From: an uncultured Thermomicrobia bacterium
GTDB lineage: Bacteria; Chloroflexota; Chloroflexia; Thermomicrobiales; JALYUS01
DNA length: 64,000 nucleotides
Reading direction: 5' to 3'
Assembly: GCA_937968015.1 (NCBI GenBank)
Contig: CALBSO010000095.1
Span: 36,239-100,238 of the forward strand
Shown here: piece by piece, positions 25,268 through 33,691 of the stretch
How positions within the stretch are numbered: position 1 is the first letter of the stretch
Layout of the letters: each line of letters begins with the position of its first letter
Notes under the pieces: generated by a model
Databases searched by the model: none
What the model was told of the DNA's origin: nothing
The model's input: the letters and a program-made list of their open reading frames with translations, nothing else
Translations under genes and position numbers: made by a program

Positions 25268-27668
25268 TCGCCGCCCTTGTGTGCGATGCCAAGTCGATCA
25301 CATTGGAAGGGCGCAAAGAGCGAGGACGTATTTCAGCGTCATCAGCGTCATCGGCGTTAATTCCGGTGCCACCAATGGCTTCGACCCGTAACGCTGTTGT
25401 GACGCTGGTAACGCTCGCAGCGTCATCGGCGTAATCACCAGCGTTATGCTTGTTTCCCTTGCTGTCATTGGCTTCGTCGGTGTCCCGTAACGCTGATAAC
25501 GCTCGCAACGCTGTTTTGTCCTGTTCTTCTTGATCGGGGACGCCGAGCCATTGCAGGTGAATTTCCCGCTGTTTCGGCCATTCAACGGACAGCCCGCCGG
25601 CGCGCAAGTTCGGCGCGGAGCGCTTCAACTCCCCTGATAGCCGGGCAGCATCCGCAGGCCACCCGCGCTGTTTGCGTGTGGCCTCATCCGTGTGTGCGAC
25701 CAATTCTCCCAGGAGGTTCGTCGCCGTGCCGTGCCACTCGCCTTTGCTCTTTACGAAGGTAGTCAGTGCGGTTGCGAGCGGCGATGCCTCGACAGCCAAC
25801 TCGTGCGCGCTCGCCCGATTGTGGCTGTATGCGCGAAGGAAGTCGTCGGCGGTGAAGCCGAGCGCGGGGGCGGCGGCTGAAACCCAGAGCGCGAAGTCCG
25901 CCATGCGGGGCATGGTGTGTAAACGGATCGTGGGAAGGTTGCGGATTGCCATACTAACAGCGGTCAAAAGCGCGCCGATGATCGCCCGGCGCTCCTGCTC
26001 GAATGCCAGCCAGAGTTCCGCTTCTGACTGACGCTGATCGTCGGGGATGCGCCGGAGATTGAGCGGTATCAGACGGTCCAACAGGTCGCTCCGCGTGACA
26101 AAATCGGTAATGCCGTTCACGATGACAGGGCGCTGTGCGTCGATGATCGTCTCCTCGTCATCGGCGTAGAGTTCCCGCGTCGCGAACCCGCCTCCCGTCG
26201 CCAAGCGGCAGAGGGCATCACTAAGCCAAATCGGGAGCGTACTCACATTGTCGAACGCCAGATGCCAGCCGTTCGTTGCGGCGATCATCAGGTCTCGCTC
26301 ATCGCGCGGCATCGTCCGTAGCGGAGCGGCGTTCGGATCGGTCAGGGACCGCATGATGCGGGCGAGGGTGGATTTCGCGCTACCTTGCTCTCCGAAGACG
26401 CCGAGTATCGGATACGGCCCGCGCGGGCGCATCGCCGCGACGAGCGCCGCGACGAAGAGAATCCAATCGGCATCAGTGAGATTGATGAAGCGACGGAGCG
26501 TTTTTAGCGTTCCACCGTTAGCGGGCGTCGGGAGTGCGAGCATCCCCCTGGTGCGACGGAAGCGTACCGTCGAGTCGGTGACGATCCGCCAGCCGTCCCG
26601 GTCGATCTCCACGACGCGCCATGCGGCATCACCGAGGTCGAGGTAAATCGCGCCGTCGTGTTCGGCTAGCCGGATGAAGACGGGATGTTCTTCCCCATCG
26701 TATCGGGCGCAACCAGCGAGGGCGCTAACGGCATCCTGTACCGCCTGCGTGTTCGCGCTCCCGCCATACTCGCGATAGTAGCGATGTGCAAGCCACTCCT
26801 TAAAGCCGCGCGATGTGAGCCGGTGCGTTTCCCGGTGGCTGCCATTTGTGATCGTTGCGTACGGGATGCCCTGCGGCGTGTGGAACAGTTCGGCCTCGTC
26901 CGCGAGCGCGATGAGGTCGTCCCGCTGCGGCGGGCGCTTGCTTTGGCGCGGCGATGTGTCGCCCGCCTCTTCGGTGGACGCGTCTCTCGCGAGGGTGTAT
27001 ATCTCCTCCATCATGTGACCAGCAAATAGGAAGTCATCAAGCCCTTGCTTTCCACCGTCAGCCGCAGGCGGTAGGAAGATGTGCCGGACGTGCGCCCCTC
27101 GCCGCGAGAGGAAAGCAGTTAGTCGGTCGAGCGCATTCTTGACGTTCGGGTTCGTCATCACGTCGGAGTCGAAACAGAGGGACACGTCACGGTCATTGAG
27201 GGCGATACTCTCCCAGTCGGGCAGCGCGACCGTGCCGCCCTGTTCGTTCTTGCCACGAAAGTTGAAGACGCCAAGAAGGGCGATGCAGTTTCCGCCCTGC
27301 GATACCGCCGCATCCCCCTTCTTTACTCCTTCCGTCACGATCAACGGCACGGAGGGATCGCCAAGAATCGGACGCACGGCGGGAGGGACATCAATCACCA
27401 TGCGCGATCCGGCAGGCGTCTCATACTTGATCGGTTTTCCATCCCGTACGCGGGGATTGTCGGGCCGCAACTGGTAGAGCGCAACGCCACCGGCCACGCT
27501 ATGCACTGGGACGAGTAGGGCCGGGACATAGGCCTGGTACTCTGCGAAACCGAGAGCGATGGCCTCCACCGGGTCGGTGATGCTGCGGTAGCCGCGTGCT
27601 GCCTGGACTTCGTTCGTGATGCCGGACGCGGCGAGTAGGTCCGCGTGCTGCGGGAGTAGCGACGCCAT
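25257..27668 (-). CDS. Primase/helicase-type replication protein (DUF3854 plus ATPase)
   Basis: This 803-residue protein has an N-terminal Toprim-like DUF3854 region ('VPLIVTEGVKKGDAAVSQGG' and 'VSLCFDSDVMTN') and a C-terminal ATPase with Walker A 'GVFGEQGSAKSTLARIMRSL' and 'WHLAFDNVSTLP'. This architecture occurs in plasmids, phages and satellites and is taken to prime and unwind DNA at an element origin. Translation is placed at ATG 27668, since the upstream extension runs into the next gene. It is the main replication gene of the element, and it suggests the element can replicate after excision. Confidence 0.8.
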   Translation of the reverse strand: MASLLPQHADLLAASGITNEVQAARGYRSITDPVEAIALGFAEYQAYVPALLVPVHSVAGGVALYQLRPDNPRVRDGKPIKYETPAGSRMVIDVPPAVRPILGDPSVPLIVTEGVKKGDAAVSQGGNCIALLGVFNFRGKNEQGGTVALPDWESIALNDRDVSLCFDSDVMTNPNVKNALDRLTAFLSRRGAHVRHIFLPPAADGGKQGLDDFLFAGHMMEEIYTLARDASTEEAGDTSPRQSKRPPQRDDLIALADEAELFHTPQGIPYATITNGSHRETHRLTSRGFKEWLAHRYYREYGGSANTQAVQDAVSALAGCARYDGEEHPVFIRLAEHDGAIYLDLGDAAWRVVEIDRDGWRIVTDSTVRFRRTRGMLALPTPANGGTLKTLRRFINLTDADWILFVAALVAAMRPRGPYPILGVFGEQGSAKSTLARIMRSLTDPNAAPLRTMPRDERDLMIAATNGWHLAFDNVSTLPIWLSDALCRLATGGGFATRELYADDEETIIDAQRPVIVNGITDFVTRSDLLDRLIPLNLRRIPDDQRQSEAELWLAFEQERRAIIGALLTAVSMAIRNLPTIRLHTMPRMADFALWVSAAAPALGFTADDFLRAYSHNRASAHELAVEASPLATALTTFVKSKGEWHGTATNLLGELVAHTDEATRKQRGWPADAARLSGELKRSAPNLRAGGLSVEWPKQREIHLQWLGVPDQEEQDKTALRALSALRDTDEANDSKGNKHNAGDYADDAASVTSVTTALRVEAIGGTGINADDADDAEIRPRSLRPSNVIDLASHTRAASDD

Positions 27669-27676
27669 CAACGCAC

Positions 27677-27979
27677 CTATCCTTCGAGTGCGCCCTGTGT
27701 AGCGCGAATATAGATAACAGCGAGCGTCAAGTAGCGGGCTGCCTCCCACTCGCCGTGGTAGCGAAGGCGATGTGCTTGGCGGTCGAGTTGGGCGACGATC
27801 TCAGCCAGGGGCATAGTCGGTTCGAGTGTAGCGGAGGGATTGAATACCGTTGTCGTGTGTTTCGGTTCGATGCAGACGAAGCGAAGGAGTTGTATATCTG
27901 ACCTGGTTAGTGAGGTATAGCCTATCGCCGCCGAACTGCCTGCCGTTGTCCCGGCGGTTTCGGTATTATCGGGCTGCAT
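27677..27979 (-). CDS. Hypothetical protein of the integrated element
   Basis: A 100-residue protein (ATG 27979 chosen) that I do not recognise. The C-terminal half is helical and carries 'MPLAEIVAQLDRQAHRLRYH'. It lies 8 bases before the primase and overlaps the preceding gene by 14 bases, so it is part of the same operon. It could be a replication accessory protein, but there is no motif to say so. Confidence 0.5.
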   Translation of the reverse strand: MQPDNTETAGTTAGSSAAIGYTSLTRSDIQLLRFVCIEPKHTTTVFNPSATLEPTMPLAEIVAQLDRQAHRLRYHGEWEAARYLTLAVIYIRATQGALEG

Positions 27980-28262
27980 CTTGTTGTCTCTGTGACCGCT
28001 CCCGCCGTGCTTTGGCACTGGCAAGGGCGAGGCGAGTGAAATGGGCTCTCCGCGCATATTCGGCGCGTCGCTGGCGTTCCTCTACGGGGAGCACGCCATT
28101 CGGGTCAACCTCTCGCTCAAATTTATTGTGAAATGCCTCGCGGGCCCTTCGGGTTGTCTCCCTGGAATCGTGCCGCGAGTGCGTGATGAGCGCACCGAGA
28201 CGACCGCGTAGTGCCATTTCTGCGGGGCTAACTTGGTACGCGACGGTGATGAGGTCGGACAT
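27966..28262 (-). CDS. Hypothetical basic protein of the integrated element
   Basis: A 98-residue, strongly basic helical protein ('RETTRRAREAFHNKFERE', then 'RARR'-type runs near the end). ATG 28262 is chosen because GAGGAGG lies 8 bases upstream. The charge suggests nucleic-acid binding, which is only an inference. It heads the minus-strand replication segment after a 139-base gap that holds no visible gene and is the likely place for a promoter or origin. Confidence 0.55.
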   Translation of the reverse strand: MSDLITVAYQVSPAEMALRGRLGALITHSRHDSRETTRRAREAFHNKFEREVDPNGVLPVEERQRRAEYARRAHFTRLALASAKARRERSQRQQDAAR

Positions 28263-28401
28263 GAAACACGCCTCCTCTCCGCCGTTCAGTGTCGCTCGCG
28301 AGGAGTGACAGGAACTGGGAGTCAAGAGGCGGGTATATACAACGCCATATTCGTCAGAGGCTCAGGTGAGCCGTACATGCACTGTAGCACATCTACAGCC
28401 T

Positions 28402-28983
28402 TTACGCAACGTCTTGCGGTTTGCGCACAATGAATGGGGTGTCGCAATGCGGACAGTGTATTACTGATGGGAGGCCGATGATTTTTCCAAGCATCTCATT
28501 CGGTTCCTCGCCCTTTTTCTGGAGATCCTCCGGTAGATTGCTGCGGCCTTTCGCCGGGTTGCCATTATAGTGATGGCCTCTCACTTGCCGATAGTACCCT
28601 GTCGGGGTGACGGTGAATCCCTCGCCTGATAGTGCGATCCATAAGCTGTCTGGGATAGGTGGCATTCGGGATATCGCCTCCTCGTATGAGGCCGTCGCGG
28701 TGGTACCGTCCTCCCCATACACGTTGCTGAGCCAGGACGTGTACTGCTCCTCGCGCTCGTGAAGCGTAGCGTATTCATCGGTGCGCGGGACTGGACTAAC
28801 GCCGGAAAGCCAGAGACGCAAGACCTTAGCAATCATCGGAAAGGTGGGGTCGTCCGCGCGTCGGAACGCCTCGCGCCAAGCAATCGCGTAGCAGATCGGG
28901 CCGAGGCGTGCGTCGCATGTGGAGCACCAAACTTTACTTAGCGAGTCTCTGTTACCGAGACGTTTGATGATCGCCACTCTCAT
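28402..28983 (-). CDS. Hypothetical protein with two zinc-binding CxxC pairs
   Basis: This 193-residue protein is not recognised. An N-terminal 'WCSTCDARLG' and a C-terminal 'HCPHCDTPFIV' each supply a C-x-x-C pair, so the ends may come together in a zinc ribbon. It begins 12 bases after the integrase stop and is co-transcribed with it. The position next to the integrase suggests an accessory role in excision or control, without direct evidence. Confidence 0.55.
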   Translation of the reverse strand: MRVAIIKRLGNRDSLSKVWCSTCDARLGPICYAIAWREAFRRADDPTFPMIAKVLRLWLSGVSPVPRTDEYATLHEREEQYTSWLSNVYGEDGTTATASYEEAISRMPPIPDSLWIALSGEGFTVTPTGYYRQVRGHHYNGNPAKGRSNLPEDLQKKGEEPNEMLGKIIGLPSVIHCPHCDTPFIVRKPQDVA

Positions 28984-28994
28984 CGATTCCCCCA

Positions 28995-29918
28995 TTACAG
29001 CCTGTCGCCTGGGCTGAAACGCTGGTGCGCTTCGCGGGCGCGTTCTCCGGCGGCACTCGCGCCATACCGTCCGAGCATCGTGCGTGATCGCCAGCCCGCG
29101 AGTTGCATCAAATCGCCTTCACGGCCCCCTTGCACGAGCCACTGATGAGCGAAGGTGTGCCGGAAGAGGTGCGTGTACAGATGGCCGACCCCGGCCTGCT
29201 CCGCGCGCTTCTGCACCGTCTGGTAGATGCCGGATGAGGTCATCGGGCCATTGTGTCCGAGCCAGAGGTTTGGCGATGCGGCGGCGTGATGTTTGGCGCG
29301 CTCGCGTAGGTAGCGGTCGAGGTCACGGGTCGTCTTCGTCCCAAAGGCACAGGAACGTTGACGCTGCCCTTTCCCCATCACAACGGCAATCTTCCGGTCA
29401 AGGTCAATATCGGTGACAAGAAGCCCCGCACATTCCCCGCTGCGCATCCCGGTGTCTAGCAGGAGACGAATCATTGCCATGTCCCGGCGCTGGTCGAAGC
29501 CTTTCCCCTCGCACACGTTCAGCAGACGCCGCAACTGATCGTCGGTCAGTACTTCGGGCGGTGTTTCCGGAATCTGCGGCGGCTTCATGTGCTCCATCGG
29601 AGAGCGGGTAATCTCTCCTTCATTCACAAGCCACTTGAAGAACTGCTGCACGCCACGGTAGCGCGTGTTTGCCGTGCCGGGACTCTTGGTGTTTAGTAGG
29701 TCTGTGATGAACGTCTGGACATGCTCACGCGTAATATCCGCAACGTTCGTTGGCATCCCCCGCGTGCTGAGGAAGATACCAAGCAGTCGCACCGCCTCTA
29801 TATAGGCGCTGACCGTGTTCGCACTCTTGTTTTCCGCGAGGAGGGAACGGCGGAAGGAGAGGGCAAGAATAGGATAGTCTCCGGTCTCGCATTGACGGGG
29901 AAGCGTGGCGGTCTGCAT
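28995..29918 (-). CDS. int: Tyrosine recombinase (integrase of the element)
   Basis: This 307-residue protein has a SAM-like N-terminal DNA-binding domain ('SFRRSLLAENKSANTVSAYI') and a catalytic domain with the R of 'DTGMRSGECAGL', H-x-x-R in 'HLFRHTFAHQ', W/H in 'LAGWRSRTML' and the Tyr nucleophile in 'GRYGASAAGE'. ATG 29918 is preceded by AAGGAG; an in-frame extension upstream would translate through tRNA genes and is rejected. It lies about 100 bases from the intact tRNA-Thr attachment site, the standard layout for site-specific integration. All catalytic residues are present. Confidence 0.93.
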   Translation of the reverse strand: MQTATLPRQCETGDYPILALSFRRSLLAENKSANTVSAYIEAVRLLGIFLSTRGMPTNVADITREHVQTFITDLLNTKSPGTANTRYRGVQQFFKWLVNEGEITRSPMEHMKPPQIPETPPEVLTDDQLRRLLNVCEGKGFDQRRDMAMIRLLLDTGMRSGECAGLLVTDIDLDRKIAVVMGKGQRQRSCAFGTKTTRDLDRYLRERAKHHAAASPNLWLGHNGPMTSSGIYQTVQKRAEQAGVGHLYTHLFRHTFAHQWLVQGGREGDLMQLAGWRSRTMLGRYGASAAGERAREAHQRFSPGDRL

Positions 29919-30019
29919 CGGTGCGTCTCCTTGTGGTTTTGTCCAGTTATCATCTGAACAAGCGGTGTGCCACAAAGAGTATATCACAGAACGGATGGTT
30001 TTGCTTGCTATAGAAAGGG

Positions 30020-30095
<76 letters not shown>

Positions 30096-30104
30096 CGATG
30101 TGCG

Positions 30105-30188
30105 TGGTGGGCAGGGAGGGATTCGAACCCCCGTAGGTTTCCCAACTGGTTTACAGCCAGTCCCATTTGGCCGCTCTGGTACCTGCCC
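30105..30188 (-). tRNA. tRNA-Tyr(GTA)
   Basis: The minus strand gives a class II tRNA with acceptor gggcagg/cctgccc, anticodon loop ctgtaaa (GTA), a variable arm, T loop ttcgaat and encoded ACCA. It is the second of a three-tRNA minus-strand cluster. Confidence 0.97.
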
Positions 30189-30204
30189 AGCGTCTCTCAT
30201 GCAT

Positions 30205-30279
30205 TGGAGCCGACGGCCGGACTTGAACCGGCAACCGACGGTTTACAAAACCGTTGCTCTGCCATTGAGCTACGTCGGC
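30205..30279 (-). tRNA. tRNA-Thr(TGT)
   Basis: The minus strand gives acceptor gccgacg/cgtcggc, D arm with agctcaatggcagagc, anticodon loop tttgtaa (TGT), T loop ttcaagt and encoded CCA. It is the first gene of the minus-strand tRNA cluster. Confidence 0.97.
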
Positions 30280-30360
30280 GCGTCGTTCCCCTCGGCGTTT
30301 CTGCCGCGCTGATGAGTATAGGCGACCCGGCGTGGTCGGTCAAGCGCCGCGTGTCATAGG

Positions 30361-30389
30361 TTGACATGCGCCGGACGCGATGCGATACT
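30361..30389 (+). promoter_or_regulatory. Promoter of tRNA-Leu(GAG)/tRNA-Val
   Basis: TTGACA at 30361-30366 and GATACT at 30384-30389 are separated by 17 bases. The start would fall a few bases before the tRNA-Leu 5' end. The same -10 word is used by the guaB promoter nearby. Confidence 0.75.
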
Positions 30390-30406
30390 CACTCCGCACC
30401 CCTCGT

Positions 30407-30494
30407 GCGCGGGTGGCGGAATTGGCAGACGCGCCAGGTTGAGGGCCTGGTCCCGGTTTACGGGGTAAGGGTTCAAGTCCCTTCTCGCGCACCA
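30407..30494 (+). tRNA. tRNA-Leu(GAG)
   Basis: Class II cloverleaf with acceptor gcgcggg/ctcgcgc, D arm 'tggcggaattggcagacgcg', anticodon loop ttgaggg (GAG), a long variable arm, T loop ttcaagt and encoded ACCA. GAG decodes CUC, which is the specifier codon in the leuS T-box of this same window. Confidence 0.97.
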
Positions 30495-30518
30495 TCTCTT
30501 TTTTGCGGCCCCTCCTTT

Positions 30519-30595
30519 GGGCGATTAGCTCAGCTGGTCAGAGCGCCACGTTTACACCGTGGATGTCGCAGGTTCGAACCCTGCATCGCCCACCA
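30519..30595 (+). tRNA. tRNA-Val(TAC)
   Basis: Standard cloverleaf with acceptor gggcgat/atcgccc, anticodon loop tttacac (TAC), T loop ttcgaac and encoded ACCA. It lies 24 bases after tRNA-Leu and is probably on the same transcript. Confidence 0.97.
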
Positions 30596-30610
30596 TGCGC
30601 GCGTTCGCCA

Positions 30611-30639
30611 TTGACTGGCACCCCTTCCCATGCGATACT
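30611..30639 (+). promoter_or_regulatory. guaB promoter
   Basis: TTGACT (30611-30616) and GATACT (30634-30639) with a 17-base spacer. The predicted start is near 30646, 5 bases before the leader hairpin. Confidence 0.7.
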
Positions 30640-30650
30640 TGAACATCGTA

Positions 30651-30676
30651 CGGACAGTGCGATGCGTCACTGTCCG
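30651..30676 (+). promoter_or_regulatory. Hairpin at the 5' end of the guaB leader
   Basis: A perfect 9-bp inverted repeat (cggacagtg/cactgtccg) with an 8-base loop begins right after the predicted start. It may stabilise the mRNA or bind a regulator. It is not a terminator, since no T-run follows. Confidence 0.55.
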
Positions 30677-30707
30677 TTCTCCGTATCTACAAGGAGGCGC
30701 GCGGCAG

Positions 30708-32237
30708 ATGCAGACGGTCGAGAAGTACCTGGGCAGCACCGATCCGTCACCATCCGATGCGGCATCCGCCGCCAAGTTCGGCCCCGAAGCGCTCACATTC
30801 GATGATGTGTTGATCGAGCCCGCCGCCTCGGAAGTTCTGCCGAAGGACGTCAGCACCACCACGCGACTGACACGCGATATTACTCTCTCCATCCCACTGA
30901 TCTCCGCCGCAATGGATACCGTCACCGAGGCGCGCCTCGCCATTGCCCTCGCGCGGGAGGGTGGCATCGGCGTCGTCCACCGCAACTTGCCGATTGACGC
31001 GCAGGTGGATGAGGTGGACAAGGTGAAGCGCAGCGAGTCCGGGATGATCGTCGAACCCGTCACGCTCGGCCCGGACGACCGCGTGCGGGACGCGCAGGCG
31101 ATGATGGAGCGATACCATATCTCCGGTGTGCCGATCACGGACGAGCGGGGCACACTCGTCGGCATCCTGACCAACCGCGATCTCCGGTTCGAGGAGAATG
31201 TGGACCAGCCAATCCGCGAGCGGATGACGAAGGAAAATCTCGTCACCGTCCCGGTCGGCACGACGCTTGAAGAGGCGAAGGCGATCCTCTATCACAACAA
31301 AATCGAGAAATTGCCCGTCGTGGACGAGCACTACCGCCTCAAGGGCCTGATTACCGTCAAGGACATCCAGAAGCGCATCCAATTTCCGAACGCCTCGAAG
31401 GATAGCAAGGGGCGTCTGCGCGTCGCGGCGGCGGTCGGGACGGGGGACAGCGCGATGGAACGCGCCGAGGCGCTCGTCGCGAAGGAGATTGACGCGCTCT
31501 TCGTGGACACGTCGCATGGGCATAACCGTGATGTCCTGCGGATCATCCAGCGCATTAAGCAGACATGGGACGTGCCGGTGATTGCCGGGAACATCGCCAC
31601 TGCGGGCGCGGCGGAGGCGCTGATCGAGGCAGGCGCGGACGGCATCAAGGTGGGCATTGGGCCGGGAAGCATCTGCACAACCCGCATCGTCGCCGGTATC
31701 GGTGTGCCGCAGATTACCGCGATCTGGAATTGCATGCGCGCGGCGGCGGCCTACGATATTCCGGTGGTCGCCGATGGTGGTGTCCAGTTCAGCGGCGATA
31801 TCGCCAAGGCAATTGCCGCTGGAGCGGATACCGTCATGCTCGGCTCGCTCTTCGCGGGGCTGGATGAATCGCCCGGCGAGGTCGTGCTGTATCAGGGCGA
31901 GCGATTCAAGGAATACCGGGGCATGGGATCGTTGGGCGCGATGAAAGCCCGCTTCTCGTCGGATCGCTACTTCCAGGAGGGCGTTTCCGGCAATGTCAAT
32001 AAGTACGTGCCGGAGGGCATTGAGGGACGCGTCGCGTACAAGGGAGCGCTCGGCCCGCTCGTCTATCAATTGATCGGCGGGCTTCGCTCCGCGATGGGCT
32101 ATGCCGGTGCAGCGGACATCCGCGCGATGCAGCGTGACACCCATTTCAACCGCATTACGAGCGCCGGGCTGCGCGAGAGCCATCCGCACAGCATCGCCAT
32201 CACCAAGGAAGCGCCGAACTACCGCGCTTCGAACTGA
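30708..32237 (+). CDS. guaB: IMP dehydrogenase
   Basis: This 509-residue enzyme oxidises IMP to XMP with NAD+ in GTP synthesis. It has the N-terminal 'LTFDDVLIEPAASEVLP', two CBS domains in the middle ('VEPVTLGPDDRVRDAQAMME' and 'TVPVGTTLEEAKAILYH'), the substrate loop with catalytic Cys 'GIGPGSICTTRIVAGIG', and 'VVADGGVQFSGDIAKA'. ATG 30708 has AAGGAGG 10 bases upstream, and the longer frame upstream runs back through the promoter. Length equals typical bacterial GuaB. It is transcribed alone from its own promoter. Confidence 0.97.
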   Translation: MQTVEKYLGSTDPSPSDAASAAKFGPEALTFDDVLIEPAASEVLPKDVSTTTRLTRDITLSIPLISAAMDTVTEARLAIALAREGGIGVVHRNLPIDAQVDEVDKVKRSESGMIVEPVTLGPDDRVRDAQAMMERYHISGVPITDERGTLVGILTNRDLRFEENVDQPIRERMTKENLVTVPVGTTLEEAKAILYHNKIEKLPVVDEHYRLKGLITVKDIQKRIQFPNASKDSKGRLRVAAAVGTGDSAMERAEALVAKEIDALFVDTSHGHNRDVLRIIQRIKQTWDVPVIAGNIATAGAAEALIEAGADGIKVGIGPGSICTTRIVAGIGVPQITAIWNCMRAAAAYDIPVVADGGVQFSGDIAKAIAAGADTVMLGSLFAGLDESPGEVVLYQGERFKEYRGMGSLGAMKARFSSDRYFQEGVSGNVNKYVPEGIEGRVAYKGALGPLVYQLIGGLRSAMGYAGAADIRAMQRDTHFNRITSAGLRESHPHSIAITKEAPNYRASN

Positions 32238-32246
32238 CGGGAACAT

Positions 32247-32276
32247 GGTAGCGCAGGCTTTCCCGCCTGCGCTACC
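32247..32276 (+). terminator. Hairpin after guaB
   Basis: A 12-bp perfect inverted repeat (ggtagcgcaggc and its complement) with a 6-base loop follows the guaB stop by 9 bases. No T-run follows. A near copy is at 62678-62705, so it is also a dispersed repeat. Confidence 0.6.
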
Positions 32277-32376
32277 GAGACGAACGCAGCGTGCTTGACG
32301 AGGATGAACGCGCGGACTACTGTGCGACTGACACGGGTAAATCCGCGCGTCATTGTGCGCGACGGTTCGATAGCCG

Positions 32377-33039
32377 ATGAGGCTCTTAGGGAGGGCGCCA
32401 TGTCCACCGAAGGGGAAGTCCAAGCTCGGCACCGACGAACTGGGGCGCGATATCCTCATCCGTCTTCTCTACGCGGGGAGGATTTCGTTGCTGATCGGCG
32501 TCCTCGGTGGCTTTTTCCGTCGCTGGGTGGACGACGCGATCAACGGCCTGATCCAGACGACGGTCAATATCCCGCTCCTTTTCCTGCTCATTCTGCTCTC
32601 GGTGGTCTTCTCGCCAGGCGTCGTTGGCCTCGCGCTGATTCTCGGCCTCTTTAGTTGGCAGGGGACGGCGCGGCAGGTGCGTGCGGTCGTCCTCTCCGTC
32701 AGTCAGCGGGACTACATTGATGCCGCGCGCGTCCTCGGTTCCTCGAATGGGCGCCTGATGTTCCGCCATATCTTCCCGAATGTCATCTCGACCGTGCTCG
32801 TCGTCGCCGGGTTCGACATCGCGGGGGCGATCCTCGCCGAATCGGGCCTGAGCGCGCTCGGCTTCGGCGTGCAGCCGCCGACCGCCAGTTGGGGCAACAT
32901 GCTCTCCAAGTCCTTCCAGTACGCGCTCAAAGCGCCCTGGCTCGTCGTCAGCCCCGGCGTGATGATCTTCCTGACCGTCCTCAGCGTCTTTCTGATCGCC
33001 GATGGCCTGCGCGATGCCCTCGATCCGCGCATCAGTTGA
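32377..33039 (+). pseudogene. DppC/OppC-type ABC transporter permease remnant
   Basis: The frame enters the permease family at 'KLGTDELGRDILIRLLYAGR' and ends normally with 'DGLRDALDPRIS'. The N-terminal cytoplasmic part and first membrane helix are missing. A further deletion of about 25 residues removes a helix where 'ISLLIGVLGGFFRRWVDD' joins two regions normally far apart. The EAA-like loop 'DYIDAARVLGSSNGRLMFRHI' is kept. Intact relatives have about 290 residues and sit in dipeptide operons; no partner genes are here. It is almost certainly inactive. Confidence 0.75.
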
Positions 33040-33511
33040 GCGCGGAAGCGAAACCGGGGAGATCGGTTTCAACCCCCGCGCCGATGCCGAGTGCGCGCAT
33101 ATTCGCCGCGGCAATGGCGGCGGTGAGGGGATCGCGGTCCACGGCGAGCGCGTCGTGGCCGCTGGCGAGCGCGCGAAGATCGCCGCCGATGCCGCAGCAG
33201 AGATCCGCGATACGCCATGCGGCGTGATACCGGGCGGCGTGGTGGGCGGCGACGAGGCCGCTCGTCGCTTGTTCCAGCCCGGCTTGTGTGAAGTACATCC
33301 GAGCAGCGTCGTTACCGAACTTCGTGCGTGCCCGCTCGCGGAGGCGTATCTGCGTCATCGCAGCGGCGACGAGAGAGGCGGGAAAGCGATGGCGCAACTC
33401 CGTGGCGAGCGCAAGTGTGTTCGCCTCGCTCAATTTGCGCATCGCGATTTCCGCGAGCAATCGCTGACCGGCCTCACTGAGGAGCGTGTTGAACGTTTCG
33501 AGATCGGTCAT
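33032..33511 (-). pseudogene. SAM-dependent methyltransferase, 3'-truncated
   Basis: This 159-residue frame starts normally ('MTDLETFNTLLSEAGQRLLA') and reaches the SAM-binding motif I 'IADLCCGIGGDLRALA' and the next strand 'LAVDRDPLTAAIAAANM'. It then stops after about 30 more residues. Family members with this N-terminal extension (THUMP-like) are around 390 residues, so the catalytic C-terminal half is lost. The stop lies at the junction with the permease remnant, suggesting one deletion damaged both. Confidence 0.65.
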
Positions 33512-33691
33512 TGCGCGGTGCCGCCGTCATCGCGTAAAGTAGGTTGCGCGGTCGCCGCCGACCGTGCCGCGAGTGTAGTCGAGACGACGGGCTATTGAAA
33601 GGACGCGTCACTGTGCAGACCTTCCGACCATAGCGAGCGGGTGCGAAGGATACGCCGCCTCCGTTTCTATGCGTTTCAGGAAGTGAGCACA

